Positions 34,611 to 42,522 of a stretch of 64,000 nucleotides of DNA are shown here, one piece after another. The notes under the pieces were generated by a model. That model did no database searches. It was not told the origin of the DNA and saw only the letters and a list, made by a program, of their open reading frames with translations. Both the position numbers and the translations under genes were made by a program. The DNA comes from Terriglobia bacterium (lineage in GTDB: Bacteria > Acidobacteriota > Terriglobia > Bryobacterales > UBA6623): positions 53,998 through 117,997 of the forward strand of contig VXRL01000027.1 of NCBI GenBank assembly GCA_009838515.1, written 5' to 3'. Position 1 is the stretch's first letter; every line of letters begins with the position of its first letter.

Positions 34611-35095
34611 AGAAGTTCGACCTCGTCGTGGACGGCAGCCCGTGCAGCCTGCGCATCGGCCGGGATTCGTGCGAGATCGACGGGCGTCGGTCGGCGACGA
34701 GCATTCGCCGCATCGGCCCGGACAGCTACTCGGTGATCGTGGACGGGAACCAGCACACTGTCGTTGTCAACCGGTCGGGCCCGGAGTCCTATGAGGCCCA
34801 TGTGTCCGGCGCGGCGCTTGCCATCGAGATTCGCGACCCGCGACGCCTGGCAAGTCAGGCGGCGGGATCGGCAGCCGGCGGATCGCGGGCAGTGCGCACG
34901 CCGATGCCCGGCAGGGTGCTTTCCGTGCGAGTGAGTGTCGGAGACGAGGTCAGCACCGAGCAGGGTCTCTTGGTGGTCGAAGCGATGAAGATGCAGAACG
35001 AACTGCGCGCCCCCTGTGCCGGACGGGTCACAGCTGTCAATGTCAGCGCGGGCGATTCAGTCGCGTCCGGGGACACGTTGGTGGTGGTTGAATAG
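34607..35095 (+). CDS. Biotin carboxyl carrier protein
   Basis: This 162-residue protein has a C-terminal biotinyl domain with the acceptor motif VEAMKMQ (Lys128) and the surrounding fold TPMPGRVLSVRVSVGDEV. Its N-terminal about 80 residues form a beta-rich segment (SYSVIVDGNQHTVVV, SYEAHV) of the kind that links carboxylase and biotin domains in alpha subunits of propionyl-CoA carboxylase. It overlaps the biotin carboxylase gene by four bases and looks like its split-off C-terminal half. Confidence 0.88.
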   Translation: MKKFDLVVDGSPCSLRIGRDSCEIDGRRSATSIRRIGPDSYSVIVDGNQHTVVVNRSGPESYEAHVSGAALAIEIRDPRRLASQAAGSAAGGSRAVRTPMPGRVLSVRVSVGDEVSTEQGLLVVEAMKMQNELRAPCAGRVTAVNVSAGDSVASGDTLVVVE

Positions 35096-35135
35096 GATAG
35101 ATATACGGACTTCGTCCGGGCTCCCGGCAACTACG

Positions 35136-35906
35136 ATGTGCAGCGAATGCCGAGACACGGGCTGGGTGCAAGAGCGGCTGCCGGAAGGCTTCACTACGTC
35201 CAGGCGGTGCCGCTGCCAGATGGGCGGCGGGGTCGCTTCACAGTACGGCCGGCTGCGCTTGCCGCCTCTCTTCGCCGACGCCCGCTTCGACAACTTCAGT
35301 GCCGGGGACTATAACAAGGAACCCCGGAAACACCAAGTCCTGACCGCGGCGATGTCCAAGGGCAGGTGGTTCGCTGATGGCTTCCCGATGGAGTCATCCA
35401 AAGGGCTGCTGTTTCACGGCGGCAGCATCGAGTGGCGAACGCACCTAGCCGTGGCAACCCTGAAGCGGCTGGCCGACAAGGGCTTCAGCTGCCTCTTCGT
35501 CGAGTACCAAGACTTGTTGCAGGCCCTCCAACACCGATCTGGCGACGACGACGAGCGTGACGAGCTGGCGAGCAAGGTCAATTCTGTAGACGTGCTCTTG
35601 ATCGAATCGCTCGGCGAGCGCAGGCCGACGGATTGGGCCCAAGACACGATCTACTCTATCGTCAAGCATCGCTACCACAACAGGCTGGGACTGTTGGCCA
35701 CTACGGGACTGCCGCTCTCGGACAGCACATCGGAGCCCCGCCCCGCCATGCAGTCAACGTCCAGCGCCGCGCGATACCAAGACACGCTCGCCCAGCGCAT
35801 CGGACGGCAATGCGCCGAAATGCTCGAATCCATCTGTAACACGGTGCAAGTTGAAGTGCGGGTCGCTGAACGGCCCGTCGCGGTCCCGTCCCGCAGCCAC
35901 GGGTGA
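35136..35906 (+). CDS. DnaC/IstB-like protein with degenerate ATP-binding motifs
   Basis: The 256-residue protein resembles the DnaC/DnaI helicase-loader family: an N-terminal zinc-finger-like set (Cys2, Cys5, Cys25, Cys27), then an AAA+-like region with THLAVATLKRLADKG. Key ATPase residues differ. The P-loop reads GGSIEWRT (residues 95-102), where Gly-Lys-Thr is expected, so Trp100 and Arg101 replace Gly and the catalytic Lys; Walker B reads VDVLLIESLG, with Glu157-Ser158 where LIDDLG is usual. Alignment of the reading frame shows no frameshift. It may bind but not hydrolyse ATP, or have another role. No istA, dnaB or terminal repeats flank it. Confidence 0.72.
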   Translation: MCSECRDTGWVQERLPEGFTTSRRCRCQMGGGVASQYGRLRLPPLFADARFDNFSAGDYNKEPRKHQVLTAAMSKGRWFADGFPMESSKGLLFHGGSIEWRTHLAVATLKRLADKGFSCLFVEYQDLLQALQHRSGDDDERDELASKVNSVDVLLIESLGERRPTDWAQDTIYSIVKHRYHNRLGLLATTGLPLSDSTSEPRPAMQSTSSAARYQDTLAQRIGRQCAEMLESICNTVQVEVRVAERPVAVPSRSHG

Positions 35907-35919
35907 GTATCCAACCAGC

Positions 35920-36858
35920 TCACGCTAGGGTGAGGTCGTCTCGGCACCAGCCCCCGGGATGGCGTGTCGCCACCAGTTCGGCAGCCTCGTTCGCACGGAT
36001 CGGCCTCGGCTCGGGAATCAGGCCTGCGCCGAACGCCGCTTTGCCAAGCACCGTGGTCGCACAGATGCCCCGCCCGCGCAACTCGCTGAGAGCGGGCGAG
36101 CCATGCCGCTTGCCCAGCTTCTCTCCCTGCGCATCGCGGACCAAGGGGTGGTGGTAGAAGGCCGGCCGCTTGACCGCGCCGAGCATCCGGGCCAGTCTTA
36201 GCTGGCGGCCGGTCGACTGTAGCAGGTCTTCCCCTCGCACCACGAAATCCACGCCGTGGCGCAGATCGTCGACCGTCACCGAGAACTGATAGCTCCAGTT
36301 CCCACGACGGTCGCGTAGCAGCAGGTCTCCGCACTGCTCGCGCGGCTCTTGCCGCTGCGGGCCCAGCAGCCCGTCAGTGAACACCTCGGCCGCGGCATCC
36401 GGCTCCCATGCCAACCGCAAGCCATGAGGCTTCGACGCTGGATGACCGGCGTTCCTGCACGTTCCCGGATAGGGCTGCTCGCCAAGCGCTTCGGGACCTG
36501 TAGCGGCCGCGAGCTGCTTGCGGCTACAAACGCAGCGATAGACCGGGTAGCCGCGCTCCAATCGCCGCAGGGCGTGCGCGAAGGCCTCGTCGCAGTCGCT
36601 CTGGCGATGGCGGCTCGGCTCGTCGGCCAGCCGATTCACCGGCTCGAATCCGAGCCACTCCAAGTCACGCAGCAGTTCGCGCTCATACCGGCGCTGACTC
36701 CGCTGGCGGTCATGGTCTTCGATCCTGAGCAAGACTTCGCCGCCCAGAATCTCCGCTATGCCCCACACGTACAAGATGTGGGCCACGTGGCCCAAGTGCA
36801 GGTAACCGGTGGGACTAGGCGCGAATCGAGTCCGAAGCTTGCGATCCGGGCCGGCCAC
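35920..36858 (-). CDS. gluQ: Glutamyl-Q tRNA(Asp) synthetase
   Basis: GluQRS attaches glutamate to the queuosine base at position 34 of tRNA(Asp). The 312-residue length and lack of an anticodon-binding domain separate it from GltX. The class I signatures are FAPSPTGYLHLGH (residues 12-24) and KLGKRHGS. Zinc-type residues Cys109, Cys111 and Cys134 (CVCSRKQL, YPGTCR) are typical. Adenylate and acceptor-stem motifs RIEDHDRQRS and GVDFVVRGEDLL are present. The start is GTG. Confidence 0.91.
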   Translation of the reverse strand: MAGPDRKLRTRFAPSPTGYLHLGHVAHILYVWGIAEILGGEVLLRIEDHDRQRSQRRYERELLRDLEWLGFEPVNRLADEPSRHRQSDCDEAFAHALRRLERGYPVYRCVCSRKQLAAATGPEALGEQPYPGTCRNAGHPASKPHGLRLAWEPDAAAEVFTDGLLGPQRQEPREQCGDLLLRDRRGNWSYQFSVTVDDLRHGVDFVVRGEDLLQSTGRQLRLARMLGAVKRPAFYHHPLVRDAQGEKLGKRHGSPALSELRGRGICATTVLGKAAFGAGLIPEPRPIRANEAAELVATRHPGGWCRDDLTLA

Positions 36859-36883
36859 CTCTACCCGCCTTGGCCGTGTGCGA

Positions 36884-36912
36884 AGCGGGCGGGCGCGGAG
36901 TGCCCGCCCGCT
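36884..36912 (-). terminator. Strong hairpin, likely terminator of the repeat-protein gene
   Basis: A perfect 11-base stem (AGCGGGCGGGC paired with GCCCGCCCGCT) closes a seven-base loop, just after the stop of the large secreted protein gene. No long T-run follows on either strand, so it may act as a GC-rich terminator or mRNA-stabilising structure. It separates that gene from gluQ. Confidence 0.55.
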
Positions 36913-36921
36913 CCGCAGAAA

Positions 36922-39513
36922 TCAGTTCAGGTCGAGCGAGACTGAGTTAGACGTACCCAAGAGATTGGTCGCCGTGACCGAAACCGCCTGGATGTCCTCA
37001 AAAGCGCCCTCGTCAACGTTGAAACCTACCGTGGCGGTGAACTTTCCGCCAGAAGCCGCCGATTGGTTGCCGCTGAAGTAGGTCTCGAAGGAGCCTGACA
37101 CATCCACATCGAGGGAATCGCTCGCCAGAACCGCGCCGCTGGCAGCAGTGAATGAGAACGACAGCGAATCGACGCTCCTCGTCGTGCTGAAACCCGTCAC
37201 CTGCAGGCTGAATCCGCCCTGGCCGGTTCCGCCCAAGGCTACACGCTCCAGAACGGGCGCCTGCTCCAAGACGTCGAACCGGATCTCCGGTCTCGTGTCA
37301 GGGGTGATCTCCGCCAAAGCCGTCGCCGCCCGCTCGATGGAAGTATTCACGTAGCCGTTCGGGACCGAGAAGAACTGGGCCGTCATCACGATCTCGCCCG
37401 CAACCGTTCCGGTCTGGAAGAAGTTGGAGGTGGTCTGCCCCGCGAAGACCGCCTCCCTCGTCCCGGCCAAGATGACAAAGAACGCTTGGCGCCCGCCGCT
37501 CGCCCACTGGACCGAGGGGTCGATCGCGAAGCTGCGCGTCTCGAAGGCGAGGTTCAAGATGCCGCCGATATCGTTCGGATAGGTTTCGGCAATGCTGACC
37601 TGCATCGGAATCTGTTCGGCCGCTCCCACGGTTCCGCCCGACTGCGAGAAGCTCACTTCCGGCATCGGAATGACTTGAATGCTAAACACTAGCTCTGGCG
37701 CTGGATCCGGCGTGATGTCAGCGCCGGCGTCCGCGAGCGCGAACCGTGCCGTGACAGTCAGTTCGCCCTCCGCTGGCGGCGCCGAAAACTCGGTGGCGAG
37801 ATTGTCGCCGAACATGGCCGTCGTTCCGCCCGCGGGAATCTGGAACGCTACCTGGCGCCCGCCGGCCCACGCCGTCGCGGCTCCGGCGAGGTCCGATGCC
37901 ACGAAGGACAGCTGCAGCATTCCGGCGATGTCGTCCGGGTACGGCGCGGCCAAGTTCAGGCCCAGCGCGAGATCCCTGCCCGCATCGAGCGCGCCTCCCG
38001 CTTGGGAGAACTGCACCTCTGGCAATCTTGCGACATCGACCGTATAGCGCACTTCCGGGGCGAGCACGGGCGTGACATCGATGCCCCAAGGCAAGGCCGC
38101 AAAGCTCGCCGAAACCACGATCTCGCCCGAAACCAAGCCGGCCTGGAACTCGATCGCTTGCGCGTCGTCCGCAAACACCGCGGCGGTCTGCCCGGCTGGG
38201 ATCTCAAAGGCGGCCGACATCCCGCCGCTGGACCATTGCAGCGACGCATCGCGGGACGTTTCCGGCGACGCCAAGCTCAGCTGCAAGGTTCCGCTGATGT
38301 CGACCGGGTAGGGGCTCGCCAAGCTTAGGCCCAGCGCAGTCTGCTCGCCCGGCCGCAAGCTGCCGCCTTGCGAGGTGTAGCGCACGCCCGGCAGGGCCGG
38401 CGCATTGATCGACAGCGGGAACACCGCGTCTCCGATGACCAACTCACCGGTCAGGTCTCCGCTCGCGGCGGGCGATGGCTCGATCAATACCGAAATGCTC
38501 CCGCCCGGCCCGACGCTGGCCGGCAGGTGAGGGCCTTCGGAAATGGCGAACGGCCCGGAAACGCTGATCGCATCCACCCGAACCGCGCTCTGCCGTGTGT
38601 TCTCGGCAACCACCTGCACCGAGTTCGCAGACTGTCCGAACACGATGGGCGTGCCCGACTGAACCCGCTCAGAGCTACCGGCGTTCGAGCCGGAGGCATA
38701 CGAGACCACGCGGAAACTGAACAAGTCGCCGCCCAGCCCCGAAAGCATGTAGCGCAGCGCCGGGGTGTGAGCCAACCCGACAGTCAGTTCCCCGCTGTAC
38801 AAGAACGTCGATGCCGGGCGAAATCCGAGTTGGACGTTCAAGCTGGCCCCCGGCTCGAGCCGCGCGGGGAAGGTCGGAGGAGCGACAGGCGCGAAGGCAC
38901 CGGTGCCCGAAATCTGGAAGCTCTCCACCACACCGGGACCGCTTCCGACGTTGGTCAAGGTCAGGCTGGCCTCCGAGGTCACTCCGGTGGGCTTGTGCCC
39001 GAACCTGACGGTGCCCGCCGGCGACACGTTGACGCGACCGGTCCCGGGCAAGGAATACGACAGGGCGTAGGCCGGCACCCGACCGACCAAGTTGACCGCG
39101 TAGACGGTATCCGACGGCACCGAGCTAGACCCGTCCATGCGCAGAGTCAGTTCCAAGGTTGCCTGCGCGGGACCGGGGCTGCTCGGCAGGTAGAAGACGA
39201 ATAAGTCCAGCCGGAGCTCGTTCCGGATCGAAACTGGCAGCCGGTCGACGTCACTGAGCTCGTAGCTGAATTCCGGCGAACCGATTACGCGCACTGATCG
39301 CAGCGTCAAAGACGAGGCAATGCCGGGGTCGAACTGCAAGTACAGTCGGCTGGTCACGCGCTGACCGATTCCTGTCGAATCGAGAGTCACCGTCTCGCCC
39401 AGCGTGGAGGGGTCCCTGACCCCCTCCTGCGTGACTGTCAGCTGCGCGCCCAAGGGCGCCGTCAAGACAGCTGCCACGAGCAGGGTGGGGATCACGGTCG
39501 AGAACGTCTTCAT
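36922..39513 (-). CDS. Large secreted protein with three tandem repeats
   Basis: The ATG at 39513 gives 863 residues with a signal peptide (about 1-23, ending LGAQ). Two beta-rich domains follow: about 150-260 with VRFGHKPTGVTSEASLTLTN, of the choice-of-anchor D/ASH type, and about 265-370. Then come three repeat units (about 374-751), and a final domain opening LERVALGGTGQGGF. No catalytic motif, LPxTG, PEP-CTERM or autotransporter domain is seen. The cell-surface role is unknown. It shares a strand with the Ig-like gene 54 bases upstream. A start at 39558 is possible but would spoil the signal peptide. Confidence 0.75.
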   Translation of the reverse strand: MKTFSTVIPTLLVAAVLTAPLGAQLTVTQEGVRDPSTLGETVTLDSTGIGQRVTSRLYLQFDPGIASSLTLRSVRVIGSPEFSYELSDVDRLPVSIRNELRLDLFVFYLPSSPGPAQATLELTLRMDGSSSVPSDTVYAVNLVGRVPAYALSYSLPGTGRVNVSPAGTVRFGHKPTGVTSEASLTLTNVGSGPGVVESFQISGTGAFAPVAPPTFPARLEPGASLNVQLGFRPASTFLYSGELTVGLAHTPALRYMLSGLGGDLFSFRVVSYASGSNAGSSERVQSGTPIVFGQSANSVQVVAENTRQSAVRVDAISVSGPFAISEGPHLPASVGPGGSISVLIEPSPAASGDLTGELVIGDAVFPLSINAPALPGVRYTSQGGSLRPGEQTALGLSLASPYPVDISGTLQLSLASPETSRDASLQWSSGGMSAAFEIPAGQTAAVFADDAQAIEFQAGLVSGEIVVSASFAALPWGIDVTPVLAPEVRYTVDVARLPEVQFSQAGGALDAGRDLALGLNLAAPYPDDIAGMLQLSFVASDLAGAATAWAGGRQVAFQIPAGGTTAMFGDNLATEFSAPPAEGELTVTARFALADAGADITPDPAPELVFSIQVIPMPEVSFSQSGGTVGAAEQIPMQVSIAETYPNDIGGILNLAFETRSFAIDPSVQWASGGRQAFFVILAGTREAVFAGQTTSNFFQTGTVAGEIVMTAQFFSVPNGYVNTSIERAATALAEITPDTRPEIRFDVLEQAPVLERVALGGTGQGGFSLQVTGFSTTRSVDSLSFSFTAASGAVLASDSLDVDVSGSFETYFSGNQSAASGGKFTATVGFNVDEGAFEDIQAVSVTATNLLGTSNSVSLDLN
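37261..38394 (-). repeat. Three protein-level tandem repeats in the large secreted protein
   Basis: Units lie at 38394-38026, 38025-37669 and 37668-37261 (about 120-136 residues each). Each opens with a P-xVxxS/TQxGG element (GVRYTSQGG, EVQFSQAGG, EVSFSQSGG), continues with PYPxDIxGxLQL-like strands and IPAG or ILAG, and ends with TPxxxPEx. The third has an insertion near its end. The repeats are diverged at residue level, so they are old and not a recent duplication. Confidence 0.75.
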
Positions 39514-39567
39514 GGCTCTGTCTCTGCTGGCTCTTCGTAGTCTGGCGGTGTCGTCCATGGCCGCACC

Positions 39568-40149
39568 CTAGCGAGGCCCGCTAACTGACACCGAGCCGAT
39601 CGAGATCGCAGTCGGCGTCACCTGCGGGTCCGCCCCGCTGCGCAGCGCCGCGGCTACGATTCCCACCGCCGCCCCCGCGCTGATCGCTGCGATCACGCGC
39701 CAACCGATGCCCTGGCGTTTCGGCCGGACATCGCCCGGAGCAACCGCGTTCGACTGCGTGATGGTCGCGGTCGCCGTGCTGCTGTTGTACTCCGCCTCCA
39801 CGTCGATCTGGAACGTTCCCTCGATCGTGTTGGGGAGCATGCCGGACACGCGCACGCGGCCTTGGTCGTCGGTCGTCACGGTGGCGACGCGGGACGCGCC
39901 GAAGAACGTCACGCTCGGACCGGAGGCGGGCGACCGCAGCGTGACCGCAGCCTTGGCCACGGGCTTGCCGGTAGCGTCCACCACCTCAATGATGGGCTCG
40001 GCTGCGACGTTCTGGTTGATGTTGTTGATCCCGCCCTCGCCGGCGAGCACGCGAATCTGGATCGCCGCGTCCAAAGCGCTCGCGGGCGGCGGAATCACTA
40101 GCAGCGCACAAAGCGCAACGGCTAGAGCTTGGAGAGAAAGGTGAACCAT
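39568..40149 (-). CDS. Secreted Ig-like-domain protein with C-terminal membrane segment
   Basis: From the ATG at 40149 (GGAGG ribosome site) the product is 193 residues: a signal peptide (about 1-26), an Ig-like (Big_1/invasin-type) domain about 30-130 with VVDATGKPVAKAAVTL and GRVRVSGMLPN, then a hydrophobic glycine/alanine segment (RVIAAISAGAAVGIVAAAL) that may anchor it. It is 54 bases before the repeat-protein gene on the same strand, so the two likely form a surface pair. The function is unknown. Confidence 0.7.
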   Translation of the reverse strand: MVHLSLQALAVALCALLVIPPPASALDAAIQIRVLAGEGGINNINQNVAAEPIIEVVDATGKPVAKAAVTLRSPASGPSVTFFGASRVATVTTDDQGRVRVSGMLPNTIEGTFQIDVEAEYNSSTATATITQSNAVAPGDVRPKRQGIGWRVIAAISAGAAVGIVAAALRSGADPQVTPTAISIGSVSVSGPR

Positions 40150-40296
40150 GAAGCCTCCGGGCCAGCGGTGCCGCGCAGTGAACACGCAGCCTAGGTTTGC
40201 ACAGCTTTCGACAAGCCGAATCGGCCTTTCGGTGCTGAAAACATAGAGACGATAAGGCGGGTGCAGGGGTTACAGCCGGGCCCGCCTCGGAAAACC

Positions 40297-41481
40297 CTAT
40301 ACGGTGTCAGCCACGACCTCTCCCACAGGCACGAAACCGAGATCGTCGAGCAGCACGACAATGTCGTCGTCGGTAAGGCCCTTGCGCGTGTCAGCCTGCC
40401 GCGTGAAGGCCTCGTACACCCTGCGCAGGTCGTCGCGCCCCAAGTCTCCGTAGCCGAGTTGCTCGACACGCTGGTGCAGCGCGTGCCGGCCGCTGTGCTT
40501 GCCCAAGATCAGCTGCGAGCCCGGCACGCCAACGGAGTCCGGCGTCATGATCTCGTAGGTCGTACGGTGCTTGAGGTAGCCGTCCTGGTGAATCCCGGCT
40601 TCGTGGGCGAACGCATTGCGCCCCACGATGGCCTTGTTCGGCTGGGGGCCGAACGTGATGCACTCGCTGAGAGCCTGGCTCGCGGCATACAGCTTGGTGG
40701 CATCGATGCCGCAGTGGTACGGGACACGGTCCCGACGCACCATCATGATCGCGACCACCTCTTCCAACGAGCAGTTCCCGGCCCGCTCGCCGATGCCGTT
40801 GAGCGCGCACTCAATCTGGCGCGCGCCCGCGTGCAAGGCGGCGATCGAGTTAGCGACCGCCAGTCCGAGATCGTCGTGGGTATGGACGCTGACTTCCGCC
40901 CGGTCGCCCACCACTTCGACCACCCGGGCAATCTTCTCGGCGTAGTCGTCGGGGGTCATGAAGCCCACTGTGTCCGGGATATTGACCACACTTGCGCCGG
41001 CATCCACCGCCGCCTCGCACACGCGGCACAGATAGCCGATCTCCGTCCGCGTCGCATCCTCGGCGGAAAACTCCACGTCGTCGACGTAGCGCCTAGCCAA
41101 CTCCACGCCCTCCACGGCCTCTTCCAGCACCTGCTCCTGCGACTTGTTGAACTTGTACCGGAGATGAATCTCGCTGGTAGCGATGAAGCAGTGGATGCGC
41201 GGCCTGGCATGGCCGTCCAGCGACTGGGCGGCCCGCTCGATATCGATCGGCACTGACCGCGCCAACGCTGCCAGATACGCTCCCGGGTGCTCGCGGCAGA
41301 CCGCGCGCACGGCCTCGAAATCTCCCTCCGAGGCGATCGGAAAGCCGGCCTCGATGACATCCACGCCCATATCGACCAAATGCCTGGCCACTCGCAGCTT
41401 CTCGGGCGTGGTCATGCTGCAGCCGGGCGACTGCTCGCCATCGCGCAAAGTGGTGTCGAAGATATGTACCTGGTCGGACAT
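40297..41481 (-). CDS. leuA: 2-isopropylmalate synthase lacking the regulatory domain
   Basis: LeuA condenses 2-oxoisovalerate with acetyl-CoA at the start of leucine synthesis. The 394-residue chain has a complete TIM-barrel: FDTTLRDGEQSPG, the DDVEFSAEDATRT segment, the metal motif SVHTHDDLGLAVANS, GNCSLEEV and the HEAGIHQDG communicator region. It stops after TRKGLTDDDIVVLLDDLGF, so the C-terminal allosteric domain of about 110 residues is absent and feedback inhibition by leucine may be lost. A divergent LysR gene may control it instead. Homocitrate or citramalate synthase cannot be excluded. Confidence 0.82.
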   Translation of the reverse strand: MSDQVHIFDTTLRDGEQSPGCSMTTPEKLRVARHLVDMGVDVIEAGFPIASEGDFEAVRAVCREHPGAYLAALARSVPIDIERAAQSLDGHARPRIHCFIATSEIHLRYKFNKSQEQVLEEAVEGVELARRYVDDVEFSAEDATRTEIGYLCRVCEAAVDAGASVVNIPDTVGFMTPDDYAEKIARVVEVVGDRAEVSVHTHDDLGLAVANSIAALHAGARQIECALNGIGERAGNCSLEEVVAIMMVRRDRVPYHCGIDATKLYAASQALSECITFGPQPNKAIVGRNAFAHEAGIHQDGYLKHRTTYEIMTPDSVGVPGSQLILGKHSGRHALHQRVEQLGYGDLGRDDLRRVYEAFTRQADTRKGLTDDDIVVLLDDLGFVPVGEVVADTV

Positions 41482-41567
41482 CGGATCGTGTTCCTTCGAT
41501 TCAACGTACTCGCTCTGGTAGTGATAAAGCAAATTTGAATTATTTTGAAATATAATTAATCTCAATT
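41482..41567. promoter_or_regulatory. AT-rich divergent control region of leuA and the LysR gene
   Basis: The 86-base gap is strikingly AT-rich for this genome. It holds a perfect inverted repeat AATTAT-N8-ATAATT at 41538-41557, with an internal T-N11-A spacing typical of LysR boxes, and TATAAT at 41551-41556 reading towards the LysR gene. Autorepression by LysR with joint control of leuA is the natural reading. Confidence 0.6.
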
Positions 41568-42485
41568 ATGGATCTAGCTCTCCTGAAGCTCTTCGAAACC
41601 GTAGCCGAGGAGGGCAGCTTCTCAAGGGCCGGGCAGAGGCTCTTCCGCTCGCAGCCAGCCATCTCGCTGGCGCTGAGGCGGCTGGAAGACGATCTGGGCG
41701 TAGTCCTGATCGACCGGTCCACGCGGTCCCTGCGACTGACCGATGCGGGGCGCAAGGTCAGCGCCTACACCAAGGAGTTCTTCACGCTGGAGCGCGAGAT
41801 GCGCGTGGCCCTGTCGGACTTGGGCAACCGCGCGGCCGGCAAGCTCACCATTGGTGCCAACGAATCAACGGCACTCTACCTGCTCGGGCACGTAGAGCGG
41901 TTCCGCGAGAAGCATCCCGGCATCCAAGTCGAACTGCGGCGCAGCCTTTCCAGCCAGATTCCCCAGGCGGTGCGTGACGGCTCGCTCGAGTTGGGGGCCA
42001 TCAGCTACGACCCGGCCGACCCCAACCTGAGCCTGTTCCGGCTCTACGACGACCGCCTGACCTTCGTCGTCTCGCCCGATCACCGCCTGGCCGGCCGCAA
42101 CAGCGTCAGCATCGCCGAACTCGGCTCGGAGACGTTTATCGCCCACAACGTGGTCTCGCCATACAGGGCGCGCGTGATCGAAACGTTCCGGCTGCACGAG
42201 GTGCCGCTCAACATGGAGATCGAGATGCCAACGATCGAGACGATCCGGCGCTTGGTGCAGAGGAATCTCGGCGTGGCGTTCCTGCCGAAGATGTGCGTGG
42301 AGCGCCAAATCGAGGGCGGCGCGTTGTGCGAGGTTGCCGTGCGCGAACTTCGCATGGAACGCCAGATCCACCTCGTCTATCCGCTAGGCAGGTATCTCTC
42401 GCAGGCGTCGCGGGCATTCTTGGAACTGGTCGGAGCGCGGACTCCAGAGGCGTTAGAGCAGGTGCCGGAGGAGAACGCGTGCTAG
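41568..42485 (+). CDS. LysR-family transcription regulator
   Basis: The 305-residue protein has the N-terminal winged helix-turn-helix (LLKLFETVAEEGSFSRAGQRLFRSQPAISLALRRLEDDLG, residues 4-44), a linker helix, and a periplasmic-binding-protein-like effector domain from about residue 90. It is divergent to leuA, so it is likely to act there, responding to a leucine-pathway metabolite. The ATG is close to a TATAAT, giving a nearly leaderless transcript. Confidence 0.9.
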   Translation: MDLALLKLFETVAEEGSFSRAGQRLFRSQPAISLALRRLEDDLGVVLIDRSTRSLRLTDAGRKVSAYTKEFFTLEREMRVALSDLGNRAAGKLTIGANESTALYLLGHVERFREKHPGIQVELRRSLSSQIPQAVRDGSLELGAISYDPADPNLSLFRLYDDRLTFVVSPDHRLAGRNSVSIAELGSETFIAHNVVSPYRARVIETFRLHEVPLNMEIEMPTIETIRRLVQRNLGVAFLPKMCVERQIEGGALCEVAVRELRMERQIHLVYPLGRYLSQASRAFLELVGARTPEALEQVPEENAC

Positions 42486-42522
42486 TCTGGGCGCATCCTT
42501 CCAGACCGGCGCTGCCGTTCCC

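Noticed and set aside
35136..35906. IS21-type IstB transposition helper as the reading of the DnaC-like gene
   Set aside because: No istA transposase, terminal inverted repeats or target duplication nearby, and the Walker A residues are lost.
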